A stretch of DNA of 15,474 bases from UBA5216 sp963924885. GTDB lineage: Bacteria; Pseudomonadota; Gammaproteobacteria; Burkholderiales; SG8-41. How positions within the stretch are numbered: position 1 is the stretch's first letter; every line of letters starts with the position of its first letter. The position numbers and the translations under genes were made by a program. Below the pieces are notes generated by a model. That model was not told where the DNA came from and ran no database searches. It saw nothing but the letters and a program-made list of their open reading frames with translations. The stretch spans positions 1 through 15,474 of the forward strand of contig CAWUUY010000346.1 of NCBI GenBank assembly GCA_963924885.1, in the 5' to 3' direction. Positions 1-7,207 of the stretch are shown here, piece by piece.

Positions 1-11
1 CGTGGAACGAC

Positions 12-33
12 GTAGCGTGCGCCATGCGCACGA
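12..33 (+). repeat. REP palindrome copy 1
   Basis: A 22-nt element made of a GTAG head, a 7-bp stem CGTGCGC / GCGCACG around a 3-nt CAT loop, and a final A. The same unit recurs at 620-641 (inverted), 676-697 and 15453-15474. A GTAG head followed by a palindrome is the known layout of REPs linked to RAYT transposases. This copy lies 3' of the RAYT pseudogene. Confidence 0.85.
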
Positions 34-45
34 CAACCACAGCCG

Positions 46-592
46 CTATACCGCCTCCCCATACCCCTCATCATCGGCATCCGCGCGCGCCACCCCCGCC
101 CAATCGAACGGATATATACCACGCGCAACATAGCGCGCAAAAATACGGCCACTTGGCGACGCGCGCGGCGTGGCCATGCTTAACCGGATTCCAATGAATG
201 TAATTCGCGTGCTGTTCGAAATCGAGATCATCGCGAATCTGATGTTCCCAGAAGCGTCGTTACTACAGTCCCAGTTCGCCGCGCGCACTGCGTGACTCGC
301 TCAGGCGTGACGGCACGCTGGTGCGCGTGGCCTGACACACCTGGCGCTTAATCATGTTCCAGCGTCGCGGGTAATCCGCATCGCCCGGCGGCAACGTCAA
401 GATGCAATGCAGGTGGTCAGGCAGAACTACAAAGACGTTGGTCACAAACGGATGCAGCGCCTTTAGGTCGCGCATGGCTTTCTGCAATGCGTGGTAAACA
501 GGTTCATCGGTCAGGACAGCCTGTCTACGGTCGGTATTCACCGTGAAGAAATAGGTGGCGCCGGGTGTTATTGAGCAGCGGCAGGTTGCCAT
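46..592 (-). pseudogene. REP-associated tyrosine transposase (RAYT, IS200-like Y1 family), decayed
   Basis: RAYTs are single-copy Y1 HUH-fold nucleases thought to act on REP palindromes. The start at 592 gives MATCRCSITPGATYFFTV, the usual N-terminus of the family, and the HUH metal motif is present as DHLHC. After GELGL the frame hits two consecutive stops, TAG at 263-265 and TAA at 260-262, where family members normally read Trp-Gln before RRFWEHQIRDD. The same frame then continues with the catalytic-tyrosine motif NYIHWNPVKHGHA. A second lesion, apparently a deletion of about 5 nt near 133-145, shifts the frame so that the C-terminus RYVARGIYPFDWAG is read in another frame, ending with a TAG at 46-48. 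The conserved Tyr therefore lies beyond the stops and the gene cannot make an active enzyme. REP copies flank it on both sides, as expected for a RAYT locus. Family assignment is secure; the exact size of the deletion is estimated. Confidence 0.88.
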
Positions 593-619
593 GATGTTGG
601 AACGGGTTAGCGCTAAGCC

Positions 620-641
620 TCGTGCGCACGGCGCACGCTAC
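620..641 (-). repeat. REP palindrome copy 2 (inverted)
   Basis: On the minus strand this reads GTAG, stem CGTGCGC, loop CGT, stem GCGCACG, then A, the same unit as the other copies with a one-base loop difference. It faces the copy at 676-697 across 34 nt, so the two form a BIME-like inverted pair between the RAYT pseudogene and the alpha/beta hydrolase gene. Confidence 0.85.
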
Positions 642-675
642 GTCGTGGCGATGTCGTGCATACCCGTGGATATCC

Positions 676-697
676 GTAGCGTGCGCTATGCGCACGA
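676..697 (+). repeat. REP palindrome copy 3
   Basis: GTAG head, stem CGTGCGC / GCGCACG, loop TAT, final A. It lies 10 nt after the stop codon of the hydrolase gene that ends the PQQ dehydrogenase operon. Together with the inverted copy at 620-641 it is the only strong secondary structure downstream of that operon, so it may protect or end the transcript (inference). There is no T-tract, so it is not a standard intrinsic terminator. Confidence 0.85.
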
Positions 698-707
698 TTC
701 ACTCCCT

Positions 708-1532
708 TCACAGCTTCAGCGTATTCGCCAGCCACGACGCCACGATCCCGGCCACATGCGCTTCGCGATCATTGTAAAAGTGATCGCAGTTCTCCACGAT
801 GTTCACCTCGCATGGCCCACCGCAGGCCGCCGCGAATTCCTCAGCGGGGTAACGATTGCGTTCTTCCTTATCACCGCGGATCGCCAACACAGGGCATTTG
901 ATTTGCGGCGCCAGCGCTATTGTGTCGGGCACGGACACGATGCGATCCAAGAAACTCTCCGCGCTGATCACGTACCACCAGCCGGGCATGAACATGAGTT
1001 CGCGTCCCTTGCCTGCCGCGACTAGTTCGAGCGCTTTTTGCGTCAGCTCGTCGAGCCTGCCCACCGCGAAGAGTTTTTCGCTGCCGCCGGAGGTATCCTG
1101 TTGTTTGCCGCCGCGCCCGGCCGACAACAGCACCAGCGCCGGTGTTTGCGGGTTATCGGCGACATGGCGCGTGGACAGCATGCCGCCGTTGCTGTGGCCC
1201 ATCACCACCGGATTTTTAAAACCGCGTGCTGCCAGCCATTGCGCGGCAAAGCGATTGTCGGCGATGGCCTCCGCCGAGGTCTGAAACGCGCCGCCTTCCG
1301 GCGCGCGGCTCATGCGTGTGGTGAGTATGTCGTGACCGCGGCGATTAAACGCCAGCACCGCGAGGCCGAGCGCAGTCAGCATCGGCGGCAAAAACCGCGC
1401 GCCGCCGGTGTAAAAATTCATCGTGTTGCCGTGGAAATACAGCGCAGCGCCCTTGGCTACGCCATCTGGCTCATGAAACGCGCCATCGATGGGAATGGTG
1501 TCCGTCTGGATGGTGACGAGTTGGGTTCGCAT
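708..1532 (-). CDS. alpha/beta hydrolase
   Basis: A 274-residue serine hydrolase of the alpha/beta-hydrolase fold with no signal peptide, so probably cytoplasmic. The oxyanion-loop HGN is at residues 34-36, the nucleophile elbow GHSNGG gives Ser114, the likely acid is Asp221 (IRGDKEE) and the likely base is His251 (ENCDHFY). All three members of the triad are in the expected order. The N-terminal HGNTMNFYTGG block and the RRGHD turn fit esterase or lysophospholipase-like members, but the substrate cannot be read from the sequence. It starts 42 bp after the cytochrome c gene on the same strand and ends the PQQ dehydrogenase operon. A role in hydrolysing an ester or lactone made or used by the dehydrogenases is inferred from position only. 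A modest AGGA site lies upstream of the ATG. Confidence 0.92.
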   Translation of the reverse strand: MRTQLVTIQTDTIPIDGAFHEPDGVAKGAALYFHGNTMNFYTGGARFLPPMLTALGLAVLAFNRRGHDILTTRMSRAPEGGAFQTSAEAIADNRFAAQWLAARGFKNPVVMGHSNGGMLSTRHVADNPQTPALVLLSAGRGGKQQDTSGGSEKLFAVGRLDELTQKALELVAAGKGRELMFMPGWWYVISAESFLDRIVSVPDTIALAPQIKCPVLAIRGDKEERNRYPAEEFAAACGGPCEVNIVENCDHFYNDREAHVAGIVASWLANTLKL

Positions 1533-1574
1533 AAGCTATCTTTTTATCCTGAATCATGCCGGTTTTCGTCGCCG

Positions 1575-1907
1575 CTATTTCTCTCCGGCGATGGTGTAGG
1601 CCCACAGCGATTCGATGTCGGCAGCGCTCAACAGTCCGGCCCACGGCGGCATCTGGTTTTTGCCTTTGGCGACAGATGTAATGTAACGTTCTTTCTGGTC
1701 ACGCGGAAACGTGCGCAGATCAAACGCGCCCTGTGGATCCAGCATGCGCGGCCCATGGCACGGCGAACAGTTTTGTGAATAAATAGCCGCACCCTTTTTG
1801 ATTTGCTCAGGCGTCGCGGCATCGGGGGCGTCGGCCTGCGCAACCACCGCATGCGCTATGGCGCATGCGGTGGTCACGCGCAGGGTCATTCGGGTTGTCT
1901 TCTTCAA
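1575..1907 (-). CDS. small class I cytochrome c, probable electron acceptor of the PQQ dehydrogenases
   Basis: A periplasmic c-type cytochrome of 110 residues if started at the TTG at 1905-1907. That start gives a signal peptide MKKTTRMTLRVTT...AVVAQA and has a GAGGA ribosome site 10 nt upstream, just after the stop of PQQ dehydrogenase 1. An ATG at 1887-1889 is the alternative start. An ATG at 1941-1943 would overlap the dehydrogenase and add a charged leader, so it is less likely. The haem site is CSPCH at residues 47-51 and the likely distal ligand is Met86 in KNQMPPW, the class I pattern. Size and position after three quinoprotein dehydrogenases suggest it takes electrons from their reduced PQQ (inference; PQQ dehydrogenases of this type commonly use a partner cytochrome). 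Most of the hydrophobic part of the signal peptide is encoded by a perfect 14-bp inverted repeat at 1843-1874. Confidence 0.9.
   Translation of the reverse strand: MKKTTRMTLRVTTACAIAHAVVAQADAPDAATPEQIKKGAAIYSQNCSPCHGPRMLDPQGAFDLRTFPRDQKERYITSVAKGKNQMPPWAGLLSAADIESLWAYTIAGEK
1843..1874. repeat. perfect 14-bp inverted repeat inside the cytochrome c signal-peptide region
   Basis: The arms are ACCACCGCATGCGC (1843-1856) and its exact complement at 1861-1874, separated by TATG. The core, GCGC-TAT(G)-GCGC, resembles the REP palindromes elsewhere in the window but lacks the GTAG head. On the coding strand it encodes TTACAIAHAVV, the hydrophobic segment of the signal peptide. Confidence 0.9.
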
Positions 1908-1917
1908 AGTTCCGGTT

Positions 1918-1922
1918 TCCTC
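1918..1922 (-). promoter_or_regulatory. ribosome binding site favouring the TTG start of cytochrome c
   Basis: GAGGA on the minus strand lies 10 nt before the TTG at 1905-1907 and 1 nt after the TAG of PQQ dehydrogenase 1. It is a better-placed site than anything before the ATG at 1889, and suggests coupled translation of the two genes. Confidence 0.55.
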
Positions 1923-1923
1923 A

Positions 1924-3594
1924 CTATTGATCGAACAGCGCAAACGTCCACACCGAGCCGCCCAGCGGAATGTCCGGCAGACCGCGGCGCCCCGAACCCA
2001 CGCCGCCGATTCCCGACAGCACGGTCACGTATTGCTTGCCGTTTTTGGTCCAGGTCACTGGTTGCGCATTGACACCCGAACCGGTTTTGAACGACCACAG
2101 TGTTTTGCCGTTGTCGGCATCCATCGCAATCACTTCGCCGGTGTGCTGCCCGGTGAACAGCAGGCCGCCGCCGGTGGCGAGCATGGCCGAGGCGATCATG
2201 TGGCCATGCAGCGGCGTTTGCCACTTGGCCTTGCCCGTCAGCGGGTCAATCGCTTCGATGTGTCCCGCCAGCGTGTCGGGCTTAATCGGCGAGGCGATAT
2301 TTTCCACGCCCTGATAACGAAAGCCCGGTTTGAAATCCTGCAACGGCACAAAACGATAGGTCGAGTACCCATGATTGGTGGTGGCATACAGCAATCCGGT
2401 TTTCGGACTGAACGCCGAATGCGGCCAGTTCTTGGCGCCGCGGATGCCCGGCCACATCTCGATGGTCTTGCCTTCGCGCAACGCTTTCGACGTATCCGAC
2501 TCCACCGGGCGCCCCGTTTTCATATCCACATGCGTGGCCCAATTCACTTTGGCATAGGGTTGCGCTGAAATCAATTGCCCATTGGTGCGATCGATGACAT
2601 ACAAAAATCCATTGCGGCTCATGTTCATTGCCACCTTGCGCATTTTGCCATCCACGCGCAGCTCACCGAGGATGATTTCCCAGGTGTCCCAATCCCACAC
2701 GTCGTTGGGCGCAAGCTGATAGTGCCAGACGATTTCGCCGGTCTTGGGCTTGATCGCCAGAATCGACGCCACGTAAAGGTTGTCGCCTTTGCGTTTTTCG
2801 GAGGTCCACGGGCCCGCGTTGCCGGTGCCCCAATACACCAGATCAAGCTCCGGATCATACGAACCGGTGATCCAGGTGGAAGCACCCCCGTGCAGATAGG
2901 TCTCGCGCGGCTCCCAGGTATCGTGGCCTTTTTCTCCGGGGCCGGCGGTGGTGTAACGACGCCACAGTTTTTTGCCGGTTTCGGGATCCCATCCGTCGAG
3001 GAAGCAGCGCGCGCCGAATTCCGCGCCCGAACAGCCGGTAATCAGCACACCGTTGGCGATAGTGGGCGCGACCGTGAGCGAATAACCTTCTTTCCACTCG
3101 GCGACTTTTTGCCGCCACAGTTCCTTGCCGGTTTTTTGATCCAGCGCGATCACATGCGCATCCAGCGTGGTGCGAAACACCTTGCCTTCGTACAGCGCCA
3201 CACCTTTGTTGGAGTTGCCGCAGCACACCACGCTGTGCGTGGCGGGATCGTATTTCACCGCCGTGCGCCACAGCATTTTGCCCGTCACCGCGTCTATCGC
3301 GTAAGTCCACTTGGCGTTGCTCACATACATCACGCCGTCGTAGATCATCGGCTGCGCCTGCTCGCCCAGATCATTGTCGAGCGACAGGTTCCATACCGGC
3401 ACCATGCGCCTGACGTTGCGCTTGTTGATTTGGTCTAGCGGGCTAAAACGATTTTGGTGATACCCCATGCCATAGGTCAAGATGTTGTCGGTGCTGCCGC
3501 CATTGCCGTCGGCGCGTAAATCGCGCTCGGTCTGTGCGACGGCGTTGCCGGTTATTCCAACCGCCAATGCCACTACCAATGCGAACTGCCTCAT
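1924..3594 (-). CDS. PQQ-dependent alcohol dehydrogenase 1 (methanol/ethanol family, XoxF-like metal site)
   Basis: A periplasmic quinoprotein dehydrogenase of 556 residues with a cleavable signal peptide ending AVA after residue 20. Repeated blocks of the eight-bladed propeller (TGKxxW type) are visible at about 104, 155, 206, 285, 453 and 495. Active-site features are the adjacent cysteines Cys124-Cys125, Glu192 (GAEFG), Asn259 (YWGTGNA), Asp301 and Asp303 (WDWDT) and Arg336 (VIDRTNG). Asp two residues after the catalytic Asp is the mark of lanthanide-binding members; calcium-dependent MxaF has Ala there. There is no C-terminal haem domain, so an external cytochrome is needed, and one follows directly. 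Relative to its two paralogues it lacks one residue just after Asp303 and has extra cysteines at 188 and 197 around Glu192. AGGAG precedes the ATG by 8 nt. The gap to dehydrogenase 2 is 34 bp. The substrate is an alcohol or aldehyde, not further defined. Confidence 0.95.
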   Translation of the reverse strand: MRQFALVVALAVGITGNAVAQTERDLRADGNGGSTDNILTYGMGYHQNRFSPLDQINKRNVRRMVPVWNLSLDNDLGEQAQPMIYDGVMYVSNAKWTYAIDAVTGKMLWRTAVKYDPATHSVVCCGNSNKGVALYEGKVFRTTLDAHVIALDQKTGKELWRQKVAEWKEGYSLTVAPTIANGVLITGCSGAEFGARCFLDGWDPETGKKLWRRYTTAGPGEKGHDTWEPRETYLHGGASTWITGSYDPELDLVYWGTGNAGPWTSEKRKGDNLYVASILAIKPKTGEIVWHYQLAPNDVWDWDTWEIILGELRVDGKMRKVAMNMSRNGFLYVIDRTNGQLISAQPYAKVNWATHVDMKTGRPVESDTSKALREGKTIEMWPGIRGAKNWPHSAFSPKTGLLYATTNHGYSTYRFVPLQDFKPGFRYQGVENIASPIKPDTLAGHIEAIDPLTGKAKWQTPLHGHMIASAMLATGGGLLFTGQHTGEVIAMDADNGKTLWSFKTGSGVNAQPVTWTKNGKQYVTVLSGIGGVGSGRRGLPDIPLGGSVWTFALFDQ

Positions 3595-3628
3595 GGTCTT
3601 TCTCCTATTGATGGCTCACTACAAGCAA

Positions 3629-5347
3629 TCAATCTCTCAGCGCAAATGTCCACACCGACCCGCCCAGCGGCACACTGGGAAAGCGCGCGCGCGAGGCCTG
3701 TCCGTACAGCCCGCCATAACCCGCCAGCACCGTGACGTACTGCTTGCCCTGATGCGTCCACGTCACCGGCATTGAATTGACGCCCGAACTCAAGCGGTAT
3801 TCCCACAGCGTCGCGCCGGTGTCGGCATCCATGGCGTAAAACTCGCCGGTGTGTTTGCCGTTGAACAGCAGGCCGCTGCCGGTAGCGAGCAACGCCGTCC
3901 AGTTTTGATGATCCTTCAGCGGCACGCGCCACTTGGCCTTGGCGGTCAGCGGATCGATGGCTTCGACATGCCCCACCACATCCCCCGGATTGACCGGCGG
4001 ATAGCGGTTGGCGATGCCCTGATAACGCATCCCCGGCTTGAACGGCTCCAGCTTGTCAAAGCGATAGAACGAGCTTTGATGATTGGTGTTGGCGTAGAGC
4101 AATCCGGTGTTCGGGTTGTAGGCGGCGTGCGGCCAGTTTTTCGCGCCGCGCACGCTGGGCCACATTTCGATTTCACCGCCGGCGCGCAATTTTTTGCTTT
4201 CGTCCGACTCCACCGGACGCCCCGTCGCCATGTCCACGTGCGTGGCCCAGCTCACCTTGCCAAACGGTTTGGCGGAAATCAGTTTGCCGTTGGTGCGATC
4301 GATCACGTATAAAAAGCCGTTGCGGTTCATCTGCATCATGACCTTGCGCTTTTGGCCATCGACATTGATGTCGGCGAGGATCAGCTCCCAAAGCGAATCC
4401 CAGTCAAAGGCATCGTTGGGCACGAACTGATAGTGCCAGACGATTTCGCCGGTTTTCGGTTTGACCGCGATCACTGATGCCGCATATAGGTTGTCGCCCT
4501 TGCGGTTCACCGGATTCCAAGCGCCCGCGTTGCCGGTGCCCCAATACATCAGATCAAGCTCCGGGTCATACGAACCAGTGATCCAGGTGGAAGCGCCGCC
4601 GTTCAGATGCGACTCCGGCGGGACCCAAGTGTCGTGGCCTTTTTCGCCAGGGCCGGCGGTGGTGTAACGCCGCCAGAGTTTTTTGCCGGTGTCCGGATCC
4701 CAACCGTCGAGAAATCCGCGGATGCCGAACTCGGCGCCGGAGATGCCGGTGACCAGCACGCCGTTGGCGATCAACGGCGCGACGGTTTGCGAGTAGCCTT
4801 CTTTCCACTCGGCTGCTTTCTGCCGCCAGATTTCCTTGCCGGTTTTCTGATCCAGCGCCACCACAAACGCATCGAGCGTGGTGCGAAACACCTTGCCCTT
4901 GTAAAGCGCCACGCCCTTGTTCGACACGCCGCAACACACCACGCGCGGCGTCTCCGGCACGAAGTTGGTGGGCGTGCGCCAGATCTGATGGCCCGTCAAC
5001 GCGTTGATCGCCACCGTCCACTTGGCGTTACTAACGTACATCACGCCGTCGTAGATCATCGGCTGCGCCTGCTCGCCGAAATCGTTGTCGAGGCCCGCCG
5101 TCCACACCGGCGTGAGTTTTTTGATATTGCTCTTGTTGATCTGACGCAGCGGGCTGTAGCGGCTCTGGTTGTAACCCATGCCATAGGTCAGCACGTTGTC
5201 GGTGCTGGCCTGATCGCCGATCAATTCGGCATCGGTCGGACCTACGCCGGTTTTGCTGGCTTCGGGCACGGGGCCCATATTCTCAGTGGCGCAGCCCGCC
5301 AACAACACCAGCGCCAGGGATGATATTAAGTATTTGTTTTTAAACAT
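3629..5347 (-). CDS. PQQ-dependent alcohol dehydrogenase 2, predicted lipoprotein
   Basis: A 572-residue quinoprotein dehydrogenase close to the other two (shared GAEFGIRGFLDGWD and YWGTGNA blocks). Its leader MFKNKYLISS... ends in the lipobox LAGC with Cys19, so it should be lipidated and tethered to a membrane facing the periplasm, unlike the soluble-looking dehydrogenase 1. Active-site residues are Cys138-Cys139, Glu206, Asn273, Asp315 and Asp317 (FDWDS), again the lanthanide-type Asp-x-Asp. The C-terminus ends at the last propeller strand (GGSVWTFAL) with no haem domain. A linker of about 25 residues after Cys19 precedes the first propeller strand. The ribosome site is weak (AGGG about 9 nt before the ATG), and the gene begins 25 bp after the stop of dehydrogenase 3, consistent with one transcript. 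The start codons are AT-rich compared with the rest of the gene. Confidence 0.95.
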   Translation of the reverse strand: MFKNKYLISSLALVLLAGCATENMGPVPEASKTGVGPTDAELIGDQASTDNVLTYGMGYNQSRYSPLRQINKSNIKKLTPVWTAGLDNDFGEQAQPMIYDGVMYVSNAKWTVAINALTGHQIWRTPTNFVPETPRVVCCGVSNKGVALYKGKVFRTTLDAFVVALDQKTGKEIWRQKAAEWKEGYSQTVAPLIANGVLVTGISGAEFGIRGFLDGWDPDTGKKLWRRYTTAGPGEKGHDTWVPPESHLNGGASTWITGSYDPELDLMYWGTGNAGAWNPVNRKGDNLYAASVIAVKPKTGEIVWHYQFVPNDAFDWDSLWELILADINVDGQKRKVMMQMNRNGFLYVIDRTNGKLISAKPFGKVSWATHVDMATGRPVESDESKKLRAGGEIEMWPSVRGAKNWPHAAYNPNTGLLYANTNHQSSFYRFDKLEPFKPGMRYQGIANRYPPVNPGDVVGHVEAIDPLTAKAKWRVPLKDHQNWTALLATGSGLLFNGKHTGEFYAMDADTGATLWEYRLSSGVNSMPVTWTHQGKQYVTVLAGYGGLYGQASRARFPSVPLGGSVWTFALRD

Positions 5348-5372
5348 TATTTAACCCTATCAACATTTATAA

Positions 5373-7052
5373 TTAATCATCCGTCAGCGCAAATGTCCAC
5401 ACCGATCCATTCCGCGGTTGGCCTTGGAAAAAATCTCCCATGCGCAACACGCCAGTGCCGCCCAATCCCGATTGAATCGTCACGTACTGTTTGCCCTTGT
5501 GCGTAAACGTAATCGGCTGCGCGTTGATGCCCGACGGCGTTTTGAATGACCACAGCGTCGCGCCGGTATCCATATCCACTGCGGTGAATTCACCGGTGGC
5601 CTTGCCGTTAAACAGCAAACCGCCTTTGGTGGCCAGCATCGAGCTGTAGCTGGGGGTGTCCTGCACCGGCACGCGCCATTTGTGTTTGCCCGTCAGTGGA
5701 TCAATCGCATCCAGATGGCCGATAGGACGGCCCGCCTCGCGCGGCGCGGGCAGATTTTCAAACCCCTGATAACGCGCGCCCACCTTGAATTCGCCCGGCG
5801 GCAGTTTTCTCACCAGCCGCGAGTTGTGCATGGTGTTGGCGTAGAGCAACCCGGTTTCGGGATTGAACGCGGCGTGCGCCCAGTTTTTGGCGCCCCACTG
5901 CCCTGGCCACAACTCGATCTGCTTGCCTTCACGGAACTGTTTGCTGAGCGCAGTTTCCACCGGCCGGCCGCTGCTGAGATCGACATGGCTCGCCCAGTTT
6001 ACTTTCTCGAACGCGGGCGCCGCGATGAGCCGGCCGTTGGTGCGATCCACCACGTACAGAAAGCCGCCGCGGCTCATGTGCATGATGACCTTGCGCGTCG
6101 CGCCCAAATGCGGAATGTCCGCGATGATCCATTCCCAGTTGGCGTCCAGATCAAACATTTCGTTCGGCACTAGTTGATAGTGCCAGGCAATCTCGCCTGT
6201 CTTCGGACGCACCGCGATCACCGATGCGGTGTAGAGGTTGTCGCCAGGACGCGAATCCGGATTCCAGGGCGCGGCGTTGCCGGTGCCCCAGTACATCAAA
6301 TCGAGTTGCGGATCGTACGAGCCGGTGATCCAGGTCGAACCGCCGCCGTGCGACCACGCATCACTTTTGGGCCAGGTTTCATTGCCTTTTTCACCAGGCG
6401 CGGGGATGGTGTAACGCCGCCATACCTGCTTGCCGGTCTCGGGATCATACCCATCGAGGAAACCGCGGATGCCGAATTCCGCACCCGACACGCCCGTCAC
6501 CACAACACCGTTGGCGACCATCGGCGCGCCGACGATGGAAAAGCCCTCCTTCCATTCGGCCACCTTGGTCTTCCACAATTCCTTGCCGGTTTTCTGATCC
6601 AGCGCCACCATGTGCGCATCCAGCGTACCGCGATACACCTTGCCGTTATAGAGGGCCACGCCTCTATACGACTGCCCTCAACACACTACGCGCGGCGATG
6701 CCGGATCAAAATTTACCGGCGTGCGCCACAGCACCTTGCCGGTGGCGGCTTCGATGGCCACGGTGAATTTTGCATTAGCGACATACATCACGCCGTCGTA
6801 CACCATCGGCTGGGCCTGCTCCCCGAGTTCGCTTTCGAGAGACAAACTCCACACCGGCACGAGATTCTTCGCGTTGCGCTTGTTGATCTGGGTGAGCGTG
6901 CTATAGCGCTGCTGGCTATAACTCATGCCGTAGTTCACCACATTGTCGGTATTGGCGCTGCCCTTGATGAGGTCTTGCTGGGTTTGCGAATTTGCGTGGG
7001 ATGAGAGCAACAGCAATGATGCCGTTACCCATACGGAAGCCGATAGCCGCAT
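5373..7052 (-). CDS. PQQ-dependent alcohol dehydrogenase 3, one in-frame TGA at the second Cys of the Cys-Cys pair (candidate selenoprotein or nonsense allele)
   Basis: First gene of the operon. The ATG at 7050-7052 (GGAG 9 nt upstream) gives the signal peptide MRLSASVWVT...HANSQ. The frame then runs to a TAA at 5373-5375, 559 residues, interrupted only by TGA at 6678-6680, codon 125. Aligned with the paralogues, RVVCCG becomes RVVC-TGA-G: the stop replaces the second cysteine exactly, one base from TGC. All other features are intact: Cys124, Glu192, Asn259, Asp301 and Asp303 (FDLDANWE), and the C-terminal GSVWTFAL. No frameshift is visible on either side. A perfect 8-bp hairpin begins 9 nt after the TGA. 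Reading 1: UGA is decoded as selenocysteine, giving a Cys-Sec pair. Reading 2: a recent nonsense mutation or sequencing error. A restart at GTG 6659 would lack the signal peptide and first propeller strands and is unlikely to be functional. Confidence 0.8.
6647..6668 (-). promoter_or_regulatory. SECIS-like hairpin just downstream of the in-frame TGA
   Basis: On the coding strand: stem TATAGAGG, loop CGTGGC, stem CCTCTATA, all Watson-Crick pairs. The stem starts 9 nt after the TGA and the loop starts 17 nt after it. As I recall the bacterial SECIS criteria (apical loop 16-37 nt from UGA, a G among the first two loop bases, short upper stem), this fits. The bulged U of E. coli fdhF is not seen. 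Dehydrogenases 1 and 2 lack a comparable stem at this place. The hairpin depends on the codons TAT AGA, giving Tyr-Arg where both paralogues have Asn-Lys. Confidence 0.45.
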
Positions 7053-7207
7053 GTGAATTTCTCCAAGGTTGTTTTGCTTTACAAGATTGATACCCGGCTG
7101 CTTTATTGATATCGGCGACCGCCGGTTCATCTCATACCATCGCACACACCATCGCCGTTTCAGAACTTCATTTTAGCAACGGACCCTCGCAAATACCATG
7201 TTCGCGC

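Noticed and set aside
1..700. CRISPR array from the recurring palindrome
   Set aside because: Copies are few, in both orientations and irregularly spaced; the GTAG head and adjacent RAYT identify them as REPs.
1038..3438. Long plus-strand open frames opposite the hydrolase, cytochrome and PQQ dehydrogenase 1 genes
   Set aside because: They are rich in Arg, His and Pro, match no family, and mirror strongly supported minus-strand genes; they are antisense by-products of GC-rich codon bias.
5373..6659. Treating the 3' part of PQQ dehydrogenase 3 as a separate gene starting at GTG 6659
   Set aside because: The product would lack the signal peptide and first propeller strands, and the GTG is a conserved internal Val codon (GVALY) in both paralogues.
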